Assembly (NCBI GenBank): GCA_013152835.1
Contig: JAADFQ010000074.1
Span: forward strand, 1 to 34,763
DNA from: FCB group bacterium
Lineage (GTDB): Bacteria; Fidelibacterota; Marinisomatia; Marinisomatales; J089
Reading direction: 5' to 3'
DNA length: 34,763 nt
The notes under the pieces are model-generated. The model was not told the origin of the DNA. It saw nothing but the letters and a program-made list of their open reading frames with translations, and searched no databases. Below, piece by piece: positions 13,989 to 21,626 of this stretch (its first letter is position 1; every line of letters begins with the position of its first letter). The translations under genes and the position numbers were made by a program.

Positions 13989-14909
13989 ATGAACGTTGAT
14001 CAAAGACCCATCGTTGTTTTCGGCGGCACCGGACATTATGGATGCAGGATTGTCAGCAAACTGCTGGATAAACAGGAAAAAGTCAGGGTGCTAAGCCGCG
14101 ATTCCCGGAAGGCCAGACGTCTCCTGGGAGAAAATGTGGACATCCTTGAGGGCGATGTAACCCGCCGGGAACGGATTGTCCAATCGTTAGCCGGAGTCAA
14201 GGCAATCATCATCTGCCTGTCAGCCATGAATCGGAAATTGATAAGAAAAATGAAATCGATCGAACGTGACGCTGTTTTGATGATTCTGGATGAAGCGCAA
14301 AAGGCAAGGATTGACCGCCTGGTCTATGTTTCGGGGTATGATCTCCGGGAAGACCTGTTGCGGGAACTAAAGATGGTAAAATTCGGGGAAATTAAACTGG
14401 AAATTGAGAAGCGAATCAAAAGCTCCCGATTTGACTGGACCATCATAGGCGCTGCGCCTTCCTTCGAATTATTTTTCTCATTTATAAACAATGATACAAT
14501 GTCTGTCCCGGGCGGTGGAAAGAATCCGATTCCGACCGTTTCACCGGAAGACATTGGCGAAATAACGGCCCAGGCCGTCCTGAGAACCGATTTAAGCGGC
14601 AGGCGATTCAGAGTGACCGGACCGGAAGCCCTTTCGTTTCCGGAAGCGGTGGAACGGATTTCGACGATTATCAACAGGGAGATAAAATATAGAGTGATTC
14701 CTCTGATTATCGTGAAGATTGCGGCCGTATTGACCCTGCCGTTTCATCCGTTTATCCGATTTATTTACTGGAGTGTAAAGCTGTTAAATAATTTCCCCGC
14801 CGATCTGGCGACGAAGGTACCGGAAGATCATCAACACTTATTAGCGACTTTCGACTATACGCCGATAACCTTTGATATGGAAATACGGAATCGATTCCTG
14901 AAAGAATAA
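13989..14909 (+). CDS. NmrA-like NAD(P)-binding protein (atypical SDR)
   Basis: The product is 306 aa. The N-terminal Rossmann motif is 'VVFGGTGHYGCRIV' (GGTGxxG), followed by 'VLSRDS' and 'LEGDVTRRE', characteristic of atypical SDRs of the NmrA/NAD(P)H-dependent group. The usual catalytic YxxxK is not evident. Later motifs 'LVYVSGYD', 'WTIIGAAPSFELF' and 'FRVTGPEALSFPEAVERIS' also fit the family. Such proteins act as redox sensors or as reductases or isomerases of unknown substrate. It is the last plus-strand gene before a convergent junction with the cytochrome cluster. Confidence 0.85.
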   Translation: MNVDQRPIVVFGGTGHYGCRIVSKLLDKQEKVRVLSRDSRKARRLLGENVDILEGDVTRRERIVQSLAGVKAIIICLSAMNRKLIRKMKSIERDAVLMILDEAQKARIDRLVYVSGYDLREDLLRELKMVKFGEIKLEIEKRIKSSRFDWTIIGAAPSFELFFSFINNDTMSVPGGGKNPIPTVSPEDIGEITAQAVLRTDLSGRRFRVTGPEALSFPEAVERISTIINREIKYRVIPLIIVKIAAVLTLPFHPFIRFIYWSVKLLNNFPADLATKVPEDHQHLLATFDYTPITFDMEIRNRFLKE

Positions 14910-14972
14910 GACCGGTTACCGGGAAACGGAACCGGCGAGAAAACAATTAAACCTGAATATACTGATAATAGC

Positions 14973-15004
14973 GCCCGGTTTCCGGATAAATCCGAAAACC
15001 GGGC
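14973..15004. terminator. Hairpin between convergent genes
   Basis: GCCCGGTTTCCGGA and TCCGAAAACCGGGC pair over 14 bases with one mismatch around a 4-base loop. It lies between the NmrA-like gene and the 3' end of the nine-heme cytochrome gene. Neither flank has a strong T-run, so it may be a weak bidirectional terminator or a 3'-end stabiliser. Confidence 0.5.
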
Positions 15005-15011
15005 ATAATCA

Positions 15012-16268
15012 TCAGGATTTTTTCTGCATATTCTTTATTTTAAAGATCAACATAATCACCAGGAACGAAGCGGCCATAATCATAATGAATAAATTGACTC
15101 TTCGCTGGTTATATTCCGCCAAGGCTCCCTGGGCACCTTCCAAGGCATTGGCGGTAGCCTTGAATCCGGGTTCAGCGGTTTTTTGAACCGTAGCGAAATT
15201 AAAACTGTGGATGCTGGTTCGTGTCTGAATCAACGCGCGACGGGAGTCATCCAGATCAGCATACAAATCACTGACTTCCATTCCCAGTTGTTCCGCATGT
15301 TCTATCTTTTTCTGTGCCCGTTCATAGCGCACGGATAAACTGTCGATCACGCTATCCATTTGGGTGGCCAGAATCGCCGCTTTATCACCATGCTGTTCAT
15401 GGCAGGACTGGCAGACAAATTTCTGCGTTCCGACTTTCAGCAAATCATCCGTGGGATGTTGAATCCCATGATTGCCATGGCATTCAATACATTGTTTCGC
15501 GCCCATTTCCAGCATGTCATAGTTCAGGTGACTGGAAATGAAAAGTTTTCGGTTATTTACGTGGCAGGTCCCACAAATGTCGGCGATGGTTACCACATCC
15601 GGCGGCAACGCACCATGGTTTCCATGACAGTCATTACAGGCCGGAGCTCCGATATCATTTTCTTCCAATAGCGCCTTTCCGTGAACGGAAGTCTGATACT
15701 TTTCAAACTGATCCGTCGGGATATTGAATTCTGCCATGTAATCCGCATTTCCGTGGCAGGAATTACAGGTTTCCGGCACGTGCGTCGGATACACCGGTGA
15801 ACGGGGATCATCTTTGGGAAAGATACCGTGGACTCCGTGACAACTGGTACACACGGCCACTTTCGAATTGCCCTCTTTCAGCAATTTACCGTGTTGACTG
15901 GTCCAGTATTGTTGAATTTCATCAGTTCGTACCGAGGCCGTGTACTGGCGCATGAAATTGGGGTCCGTATGACATTTTCCGCAAACGTCCGGCTGATCTT
16001 CCCGGGGGACGGCGCCGATAAATGTATCATTATCCCACATAGCGGCATCGGGATCATCGAAAGCCGTGGGATCGCCGCCGTGACAATCGGCACAGCTCAG
16101 TCCTACCTGCAAATGGATATCCTCATCGATATGCGTCATAATCCGGGCATCTTCATCCCGGTCTTCATCCACCGCTAAATGGCATGCGTAACAGGCATCT
16201 TTCCGGAGAACATCACCGGATAACAAGGTTCCGAAAACCAGGACAGTAATTGTAAGTACATGTTTCAT
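15012..16268 (-). CDS. Nine-heme c-type cytochrome with C-terminal membrane anchor
   Basis: The product is 418 aa, started at ATG 16268 (MKHVLTITVLVFG), which gives a proper signal peptide. The track start 22 codons earlier lies inside cytochrome b. Nine CxxCH motifs are visible: CYACH, CADCH, CGKCH, CTSCH, CNSCH, CNDCH, CGTCH, CIECH and CQSCH. A helical, probably coiled-coil region follows ('VRYERAQKKIEHAEQLG'), then one membrane helix 'LFIMIMAASFLVIMLIFKI' with a basic tail. The ATG overlaps the cytochrome b stop as ATGA, so it is translationally coupled to the Rieske/cytochrome b pair. It probably takes the place of cytochrome c1 or f as electron acceptor of that complex and passes electrons to periplasmic cytochromes. 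Confidence 0.85.
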   Translation of the reverse strand: MKHVLTITVLVFGTLLSGDVLRKDACYACHLAVDEDRDEDARIMTHIDEDIHLQVGLSCADCHGGDPTAFDDPDAAMWDNDTFIGAVPREDQPDVCGKCHTDPNFMRQYTASVRTDEIQQYWTSQHGKLLKEGNSKVAVCTSCHGVHGIFPKDDPRSPVYPTHVPETCNSCHGNADYMAEFNIPTDQFEKYQTSVHGKALLEENDIGAPACNDCHGNHGALPPDVVTIADICGTCHVNNRKLFISSHLNYDMLEMGAKQCIECHGNHGIQHPTDDLLKVGTQKFVCQSCHEQHGDKAAILATQMDSVIDSLSVRYERAQKKIEHAEQLGMEVSDLYADLDDSRRALIQTRTSIHSFNFATVQKTAEPGFKATANALEGAQGALAEYNQRRVNLFIMIMAASFLVIMLIFKIKNMQKKS

Positions 16269-17332
16269 ACCAGGTACCCCCAGACAGTCATGACAATAAT
16301 AAAGGCAACCGCAAAAATACCTACCCGATTCCATTTTTTATCACTGAAATTCGGATCTCCGGCATGTTTATCCAGAAACGGTACCAGCATCCAGATGGCT
16401 CCGCCGATCATAAAGATCAGCACCCCGAACAGTTCCCCTTCCATGAACAGGAAATGGGCCGGGATTTGTTTCAGGGTCTGGAACATGAACATAAAGTACC
16501 ATTCGGGCCTGATTCCGGCGGGAGCCGGCGCCAGCGGATCGGCTTTATTTCCCAGTTCCCAGGGAAAAAACAGGGCTAACAGGGCAATAATGTTGAATAC
16601 GACCAACCAAACCGTCACATCGCGCAACACAAAATTGGGAAAGAAAGGAATGGAACCCCGGCGTTTTTCCGGTTTTTGTTCCAGTTCAGGAGGTACGCTC
16701 ATTCCCTGAAACTGGACCAGCATGAGATGCACTCCGAGAATCAGGATGGCCACCAGCGGTAAAACCGCCACATGAAAACCGTAAAACCGGGTCAGCGTCG
16801 CACCGCTGACTTCATCGCCTGCCCGGAGAAACTTCAGGATAAAATCACCGACGAAAGGTAAGGCACCGGCTATTTCGGTACCGACTCGCGTGGCAAAATA
16901 GGATAATTCATTCCACGGAAGTAAATAGCCCGAAAAGCCGAATCCCAGGGCCACAAATAAAAGGAGCATGCCGGAAAGCCAGGTCATTTCCCGCGGTTTA
17001 CGATAGGCTTTGGCAAAGAATACGGTAAACATATGCAGGAAAATGAACAGGATGAACAGATTGGCCGACCAACTATGCATTTCACGAACCAGCCAGCCAA
17101 AACTCACTTTACTGACAATAAATTTCACACTTTCGTAAGCAGTATTAATTCCCGGCTGATAATAGAAGGTTAACATAATTCCGGTAAATATCTGGATGAT
17201 GAAAAGGAATAAAGCGACACCCCCAAGATAGTACCAGACGGTACCATAGAAAACCGGCACCTCTTTCTTTTTGGCAAATTTCCGAGCCGCTTCCAGACTG
17301 ATGCGCTCGTCAATCCAGTCAATGATCTTCAT
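16265..17332 (-). CDS. Cytochrome b (b6/subunit IV fusion type) of a quinol:cytochrome c oxidoreductase
   Basis: The product is 355 aa with about eight membrane helices. The heme-b ligands are H86, H100, H187 and H202. The 13- and 14-residue spacings, and even the numbering, match plant-type cytochrome b6 rather than mitochondrial cytochrome b. The quinol-site motif PEWY is present ('IRPEWYFMFMF'), so the b6 part and subunit IV part are fused, as in many bacterial enzymes. The residue corresponding to b6 Cys35, which carries the extra heme c, is Tyr (VWYYLGG), so this heme is probably absent. It oxidises menaquinol together with the Rieske protein. The gene starts in a one-base overlap with the Rieske stop. 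Confidence 0.93.
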   Translation of the reverse strand: MKIIDWIDERISLEAARKFAKKKEVPVFYGTVWYYLGGVALFLFIIQIFTGIMLTFYYQPGINTAYESVKFIVSKVSFGWLVREMHSWSANLFILFIFLHMFTVFFAKAYRKPREMTWLSGMLLLFVALGFGFSGYLLPWNELSYFATRVGTEIAGALPFVGDFILKFLRAGDEVSGATLTRFYGFHVAVLPLVAILILGVHLMLVQFQGMSVPPELEQKPEKRRGSIPFFPNFVLRDVTVWLVVFNIIALLALFFPWELGNKADPLAPAPAGIRPEWYFMFMFQTLKQIPAHFLFMEGELFGVLIFMIGGAIWMLVPFLDKHAGDPNFSDKKWNRVGIFAVAFIIVMTVWGYLV

Positions 17333-17796
17333 CAGGCAACTTCTCCCTTCATGACAATCACTTTGTCATTTTGTACCTCGGCGACCATGCGGGTCAAAGG
17401 TCTGGGGGGTGGGCCGGATATATTATTGCCGTTAATGTCGTATTTCCCGTTATGACAGGCACACCAGATAATTCCCGCATCCGGCAAATACTGGACCGTG
17501 CAGTCCAGATGCGTGCAGGTAGCTGTCAGGGCAGTGAATTCACCGTTTTTCTTTCGAATAACAATCACTGGTTTCCGGCCGAAGCGAACAATTTTAGCGG
17601 AATTATTGGGAAATTCCGCGACCAATCCCGCCTCTACCTGATTGACTGAAATATTCGCCACTTTGGGCGGTACCATATATTTTATTAATGGATAAAACAA
17701 GGTTCCCAACCAGGCAATCACGCTTACACCGAGGAGATTGTCTATAAATGTTCTCCTGGATTTAGATTGAACAGGCTTTTCAGTATCTACCATCAT
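17332..17796 (-). CDS. Rieske iron-sulfur protein of a bc/b6f-type complex
   Basis: The product is 154 aa. The N-terminus holds a Tat-like 'SRRTFIDNLLG' and one membrane helix (about residues 21-42). The [2Fe-2S] boxes are CTHLDC (C94, H96, C99) and CACHNG (C112, C114, H115), giving the two-Cys/two-His ligation with a disulfide pair. The missing Pro-Cys-His-Gly consensus (here Ala-Cys-His-Asn-Gly) is a mild variation. The protein moves electrons from menaquinol to the cytochrome c partner. GAGGGGG lies upstream of ATG 17796. It is the first gene of the Rieske, cytochrome b, nine-heme cytochrome operon. Confidence 0.93.
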   Translation of the reverse strand: MMVDTEKPVQSKSRRTFIDNLLGVSVIAWLGTLFYPLIKYMVPPKVANISVNQVEAGLVAEFPNNSAKIVRFGRKPVIVIRKKNGEFTALTATCTHLDCTVQYLPDAGIIWCACHNGKYDINGNNISGPPPRPLTRMVAEVQNDKVIVMKGEVA

Positions 17797-18153
17797 CGAT
17801 ACCCCCTCAAAGGTTAATCTGGTTTGTTTTTATTATGGAAATGTTGCTTACCCCACAACCTCAAAACAAAAAAAATGCGGACAAATACCCCCGCATTTTT
17901 CGGACGCCAGCGGCGTCATGGCACCTATTGTTTTATACTCCCCCACAGATGACCGCAAAAATTAATAGTAACAGCTCACATCAAACAAGACTTTAAACTC
18001 TTGTTTTCGCGGTATTTTATCCCGCTATAGCGAACACAATCACGGCTGTTCAATTTTAGTAAGGTTCGATTCCGCCTGCAATCCGGACATGATCTAAGGG
18101 AACCGGACACACAGGTTTTTCTTCTTTAAACGCTATTAAGTGCAGGTATCCGG
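17797..18153 (-). other. Intergenic region upstream of the Rieske operon
   Basis: No gene is seen in these 357 bases. The region holds a minus-strand terminator (17868-17900), a second small stem GACGCC/GGCGTC (17903-17917), and presumably the promoter of the Rieske operon between the terminator and 17796, where CATAAT and TATTAT-like stretches occur. I cannot fix a -35/-10 pair with confidence. Confidence 0.5.
17868..17900 (-). terminator. Rho-independent terminator after the Rrf2 end of the cytochrome operon
   Basis: The stem AAAAATGCGG/CCGCATTTTT (10 bp, 10-base loop) is followed on the minus strand by a run of eight T. It separates the long cytochrome/ACIII-like operon from the Rieske operon. 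It lies about 250 bases beyond the Rrf2 stop and only about 70 bases before the Rieske start, so it could also act as an attenuator. Confidence 0.7.
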
Positions 18154-18618
18154 TTAAATTGAAGAATTTGAGGTGAGTTCTTTATCCCGCATCATATTGT
18201 GGTGCTTGATCTGTACTTTGGCGGCCAGATCGGATAAATCCTCGGAGTTTAACATGTATGATATTTCGGATCGAATCCGGGTCCATTTATTATGAAAAGG
18301 ACAGGGTTGGGTGCTGGAACAGGGATCCAATCCGATAACACAAATATCTTCATCCGGTTCGGGACCGTCAATCGCTTCTATAATATGCTGAACATGGATG
18401 TCGTGGGCATCCTTGGCCAGCATAATTCCGCCGTGACGACCGCGAACGGCTTTCAGTAAATTAAACTTGACCAGTGTCTGAACGATTTTTGCCAGAAACG
18501 GTTGGGGAATATTGTAGGCTTCCGCGATTTCACTGATCAGGACCGGTTCATCGGAATTGTTTACCGCCAGATAAATCATGGCCTGGATTGCATATTCCGC
18601 AGATTTTGAGTATAACAT
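18154..18618 (-). CDS. Rrf2-family transcriptional regulator with iron-sulfur-type cysteines
   Basis: The product is 154 aa, the usual Rrf2 length. The winged helix is clear: 'SAEYAIQAMIYLA' and the recognition region 'YNIPQPFLAKIVQTLVKFNLLKAVRGRHGGIMLA'. Three cysteines, C93, C100 and C106 (C-x6-C-x5-C), sit where IscR, NsrR and related members bind an iron-sulfur cluster (usually C-x5-C-x5-C). It therefore probably senses redox state, nitric oxide or iron-sulfur status and controls the adjacent cytochrome genes. GAGGAA lies 7 nt before the ATG. It is the last gene of the long minus-strand operon, 4 nt after the monoheme lipoprotein gene. Confidence 0.9.
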   Translation of the reverse strand: MLYSKSAEYAIQAMIYLAVNNSDEPVLISEIAEAYNIPQPFLAKIVQTLVKFNLLKAVRGRHGGIMLAKDAHDIHVQHIIEAIDGPEPDEDICVIGLDPCSSTQPCPFHNKWTRIRSEISYMLNSEDLSDLAAKVQIKHHNMMRDKELTSNSSI

Positions 18619-18622
18619 GGTT

Positions 18623-19003
18623 TTATTCCTCGGCTAAACTATCCACGACGATCCATTGATAGATGAGGTCATATTGTCGAACATCATTAAGGTAAATGTA
18701 CATGGATCTGATCGATACGTCCGCTGGTTTTAATTTTAATAAGGCAAACGAATTTGCGTCACCGGGAAGAAAATCATCGGAACTGTGAATTGAACTATAG
18801 CTTCGCAAATCCAAATCCTTTATCATCTCATCCACCCCATGACAGCGGATACATTGCCGATCGAAAATAGGCTTTATATGATCCACATAGGTTACCCGGT
18901 CGGGCAAGGATTCCGTCATTGACGAGTTGATATCAACGCAACCGTAAAGAACCAGACTAAAGAGTAACACGGTCCCGATGATTACTGATGACAATAACCG
19001 CAA
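18623..19003 (-). CDS. Monoheme c-type lipoprotein
   Basis: The product is 126 aa if started at TTG 19003, chosen because AAAGGAG lies 6 nt upstream and because it gives a clean lipoprotein signal ('MRLLSSVIIGTV', lipobox LYGC). The track start 23 codons earlier lies inside the 14-heme gene. There is one heme site, CIRCHG, in a context 'HIKPIFDRQCIRCHG' that resembles Planctomycete-type cytochrome c domains. The protein should be an outer-membrane or periplasmic lipoprotein passing single electrons. It overlaps the upstream 14-heme cytochrome gene by 22 bases, so the two are coupled. Confidence 0.75.
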   Translation of the reverse strand: MRLLSSVIIGTVLLFSLVLYGCVDINSSMTESLPDRVTYVDHIKPIFDRQCIRCHGVDEMIKDLDLRSYSSIHSSDDFLPGDANSFALLKLKPADVSIRSMYIYLNDVRQYDLIYQWIVVDSLAEE

Positions 19004-20148
19004 AAGCCCACTCCTTTGGTTGTTTCCGGTTGATGACAGACAAAGCACATAGAGATCGGTTCCGTACACCAATCGCCCTGGGTATCATGCATATAATTCG
19101 GTGCATGTGTTTTGGGATCCGTGTTTTGAACGCCATCGCGATCGGAATGACATTGCACACATAACGGATCGGCTCCCTCTACATCATGACAGGACGCACA
19201 GAGTTCAATGTCCCGACGGGCCATTTCCGCATGGCGGCCTCCGGTGATATTGTCGGCAAAATCAGTATTGTTGCCGTATTTCACTGCCCCCCAGTCGCTG
19301 CCTCCGTGAAAATCGGGTTTATTCAATAACAGGTCATCAGAATTCTGATGGCAGTCCGAACAAAATTCCTGGTATTCGTGACAAACCTGGCAATCCCGCG
19401 CTTTGGTGGTGGCATCCAAACCATGGGTAAATTCGTAATCCAGCGCATGATTCCGTTCCAGTAACAGCTTCCCTTTCATCAGGTCTTTCCGAAAAGACGG
19501 GGCCGGGTTCATCCGGGACAGATCATCCTGACCCAGCCGGGAACCGCTATGGCAATTGTCACAGGTCAGTTGCGTATGACAAAGTTGACAATCAGCCGAT
19601 TCGGAAAGCGCCGCTATATCATGATCCGTAATCCAGGCGGAGGTATGATTTTGGGGTCTCAGAAAAGCCACATTATCATGACAGGCATCGCAATTCTCCG
19701 GGCCCTGTTTTTCCCGATGACAGCTCAGACAATCGGCCATTTTGGGAATCGGCGGACGATTTTCAACATCGGCCATATCGCTGTGGCATTGTTCACAGGT
19801 CAGTTTCTGATCAATATAGTGCAATTTATGGGAAAACTTGAAGCTGCGCGTCACCGGTGCGAAAGTCCGGTACGGTTCATCACCCAAATGGCAGGTTTCG
19901 CATTCGCCATCTTCTTTCCAGGTTTTATGACATTTCATACAGCGCTTTTCCGTAGGCAGAATTCGATCGGCGGAACTTTCGCTGGTTTTCAATACTTTGG
20001 GATTATGGCATTTTGTGCACCGGACGCCAATTTCATTCACGTGCAGGTCATGATTAAAGGTCACCACCAGCGGGCGATCCGTATTCTGAGCCCACAGGGC
20101 CGTTAGTAACAGGCCAAATCCAATTACTCTATCGATCCGAATCCTCAT
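18982..20148 (-). CDS. Periplasmic 14-heme c-type cytochrome (c7/c3-like)
   Basis: The product is 388 aa, with a signal peptide ending near LWAQ (residue 21). Fourteen CxxCH sites are counted, including CTKCH, CMKCH, CETCH, CEQCH, CLSCH, CDACH, CQLCH, CDNCH, CQVCH, CSDCH, CASCH, CVQCH, CFVCH and CGYCH. His-rich 'FNHDLHV' and 'FSHKLHY' supply distal ligands, as in class III cytochromes. It has no membrane anchor, so it is periplasmic or plugs a barrel. The gene starts in an ATGA overlap with the outer-membrane barrel gene. The pairing suggests a porin-cytochrome conduit. It is unlike MtrA (10 hemes) in number and spacing. Confidence 0.9.
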   Translation of the reverse strand: MRIRIDRVIGFGLLLTALWAQNTDRPLVVTFNHDLHVNEIGVRCTKCHNPKVLKTSESSADRILPTEKRCMKCHKTWKEDGECETCHLGDEPYRTFAPVTRSFKFSHKLHYIDQKLTCEQCHSDMADVENRPPIPKMADCLSCHREKQGPENCDACHDNVAFLRPQNHTSAWITDHDIAALSESADCQLCHTQLTCDNCHSGSRLGQDDLSRMNPAPSFRKDLMKGKLLLERNHALDYEFTHGLDATTKARDCQVCHEYQEFCSDCHQNSDDLLLNKPDFHGGSDWGAVKYGNNTDFADNITGGRHAEMARRDIELCASCHDVEGADPLCVQCHSDRDGVQNTDPKTHAPNYMHDTQGDWCTEPISMCFVCHQPETTKGVGFCGYCHQ

Positions 20149-21371
20149 ATTCGCACTCTCAGACCCAGTTGAAAGCGGGTGTCGTTGGTATAGTAGGGAT
20201 TTCGTAACACATGAACTTCACTGCGCAATGTCAAGCGATCGGTCAGCAGGTATTCACCGGTTAGAGATACCGTGGATAAATCGTCCCAATTCCCTTCCAG
20301 CAAACGATAATTCCCGATCGTAGTTCGTGCCGCCAGGGATAATTTCTCCCAGGGTTTGCGGATACCCACTACCAGCCGATTCGAACTCCCACCATAGCCC
20401 TCCTGTCGAATAACATTCACTGCAAAATTAGTATGATTGACGCCAATCGATACTATATCGGCGGATTCACCGGAAAACCACACGTGCCGAAATGAAAACG
20501 AACCCTGAACCCGATCGGTCAATTGATTGCGGCCGCTTAACCGTACTTCACTGGAGGCGGATGAATTGAACACGGAAAAAATGGAATTTTCGGGGATCCG
20601 GGGAGTACGATACTGATATTCCAGCGCCAATGATTGCAGGGGCGTCTGCGATGATCCGCGATAATTACCATGGATCACAAAATCACTGATCGAAAAATCG
20701 TTGGTATAATTACGCATACGTACAAAGGTGGTCCACCTTGATTTCCTGAACGTTCCCTGGACACCCAGTAAACTGCGGAGATTCGGGGAAACTTCCTGGG
20801 GACTTCTTTCTGTTCCGTACGTACGGCTGTGGGCTTTCTGACTCAACCCGGCTTTCAGATCCAGTGCTGAAGTTGCCTTCCAACCCAGTTGCATTCCCCA
20901 GAAATGACTATTGATCGGATCGGATGTCCATCCCGAGGCCGGGACGTAGCCACCGGCAAAGCCAAGCAGGGACATTTTTTTCCGGTTGTAGGTAACCTTG
21001 AGTCCATCCATCCGGGCCACATCCGACACGGCATAAATAAACTGCCGGCCAAGATGAACCTGGAGTTTGCGTTGCATCCAGACCGTCGAATAGACCACAT
21101 TATACATATTGAATACCGGATCCACATCAAAAGCATTGACGGGATCCAGATAAAAAACGCCGGAAATAGTAAGGCGGCTGCCTTTGAGAAGGACATCATT
21201 TCCCCGGATCATAAATGATTCGTATACCCGGACATGGGTCAGCGTGCTGTCCCCCGGGTTCTGTCGGGCAAAGGAATAGGCGCTGGTATTCAGATAGGCA
21301 TTAAAACTGCGGGGACAGGCAACTCCGATCAGCAGGAGTATCCCGGCAATCCGCCAATAGGATCGCAGCAT
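20145..21371 (-). CDS. Outer-membrane beta-barrel protein next to the 14-heme cytochrome
   Basis: The product is 408 aa, started at ATG 21371 (MLRSYWRIAGILLLIG), which gives a proper signal peptide. The body consists of alternating amphipathic strands such as 'KLQVHLGRQFIYAVSDVARMDG', 'SLLGFAGGYVPASG', 'TTFVRMRNYTNDF' and 'RLTLRSEVHVLRNPYY'. The length suits about 16-18 strands, smaller than MtrB/PioB. I see no heme site in it. It begins just after the small membrane protein gene stop and overlaps the next gene by 4 bases. The likely role is to hold a cytochrome across the outer membrane or serve as a channel; this is inferred from context only. Confidence 0.7.
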   Translation of the reverse strand: MLRSYWRIAGILLLIGVACPRSFNAYLNTSAYSFARQNPGDSTLTHVRVYESFMIRGNDVLLKGSRLTISGVFYLDPVNAFDVDPVFNMYNVVYSTVWMQRKLQVHLGRQFIYAVSDVARMDGLKVTYNRKKMSLLGFAGGYVPASGWTSDPINSHFWGMQLGWKATSALDLKAGLSQKAHSRTYGTERSPQEVSPNLRSLLGVQGTFRKSRWTTFVRMRNYTNDFSISDFVIHGNYRGSSQTPLQSLALEYQYRTPRIPENSIFSVFNSSASSEVRLSGRNQLTDRVQGSFSFRHVWFSGESADIVSIGVNHTNFAVNVIRQEGYGGSSNRLVVGIRKPWEKLSLAARTTIGNYRLLEGNWDDLSTVSLTGEYLLTDRLTLRSEVHVLRNPYYTNDTRFQLGLRVRI

Positions 21372-21372
21372 A

Positions 21373-21624
21373 TCAGTCGTGGGGTCTCGCTTTTCGAATT
21401 CCAATAAATACGTAGGTCAGGATACCGGCCAGTAATGTAAAAATCGGCAGTACTACTAAGGATATAATCAGGGTGGCGTTTTGAGCATCGTGGAGATAGC
21501 GGGATAATGAAATCAGATTCAAGATCCAGGTAATCACACTTACGACCATAATCCAGATCAGAGAGATACTGAAGATTTGAAGAAAAAATATTAATCCGGA
21601 CGGGTTCGTCTTTGGTTCAGACAT
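21373..21624 (-). CDS. Small two-helix membrane protein of the ACIII/Qrc-like operon
   Basis: The product is 83 aa from ATG 21624, chosen because AAGGAG is 7 nt upstream; the longer track ORF is a shadow of the NrfD gene. It has two hydrophobic helices, about residues 10-35 and 47-75, linked by 'SRYLHDAQNA', with a basic tail. No family is recognised. Its position directly after the NrfD-like gene suggests a small accessory subunit of the quinone oxidoreductase, comparable in position to the small membrane subunits of alternative complex III. Confidence 0.7.
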   Translation of the reverse strand: MSEPKTNPSGLIFFLQIFSISLIWIMVVSVITWILNLISLSRYLHDAQNATLIISLVVLPIFTLLAGILTYVFIGIRKARPHD

Positions 21625-21626
21625 GA

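Noticed and set aside
18623-19072. Track start 19072 for the monoheme lipoprotein
   Set aside because: It would put 23 polar residues before the signal peptide and lies within the previous gene. TTG 19003 with AAAGGAG upstream fits far better.
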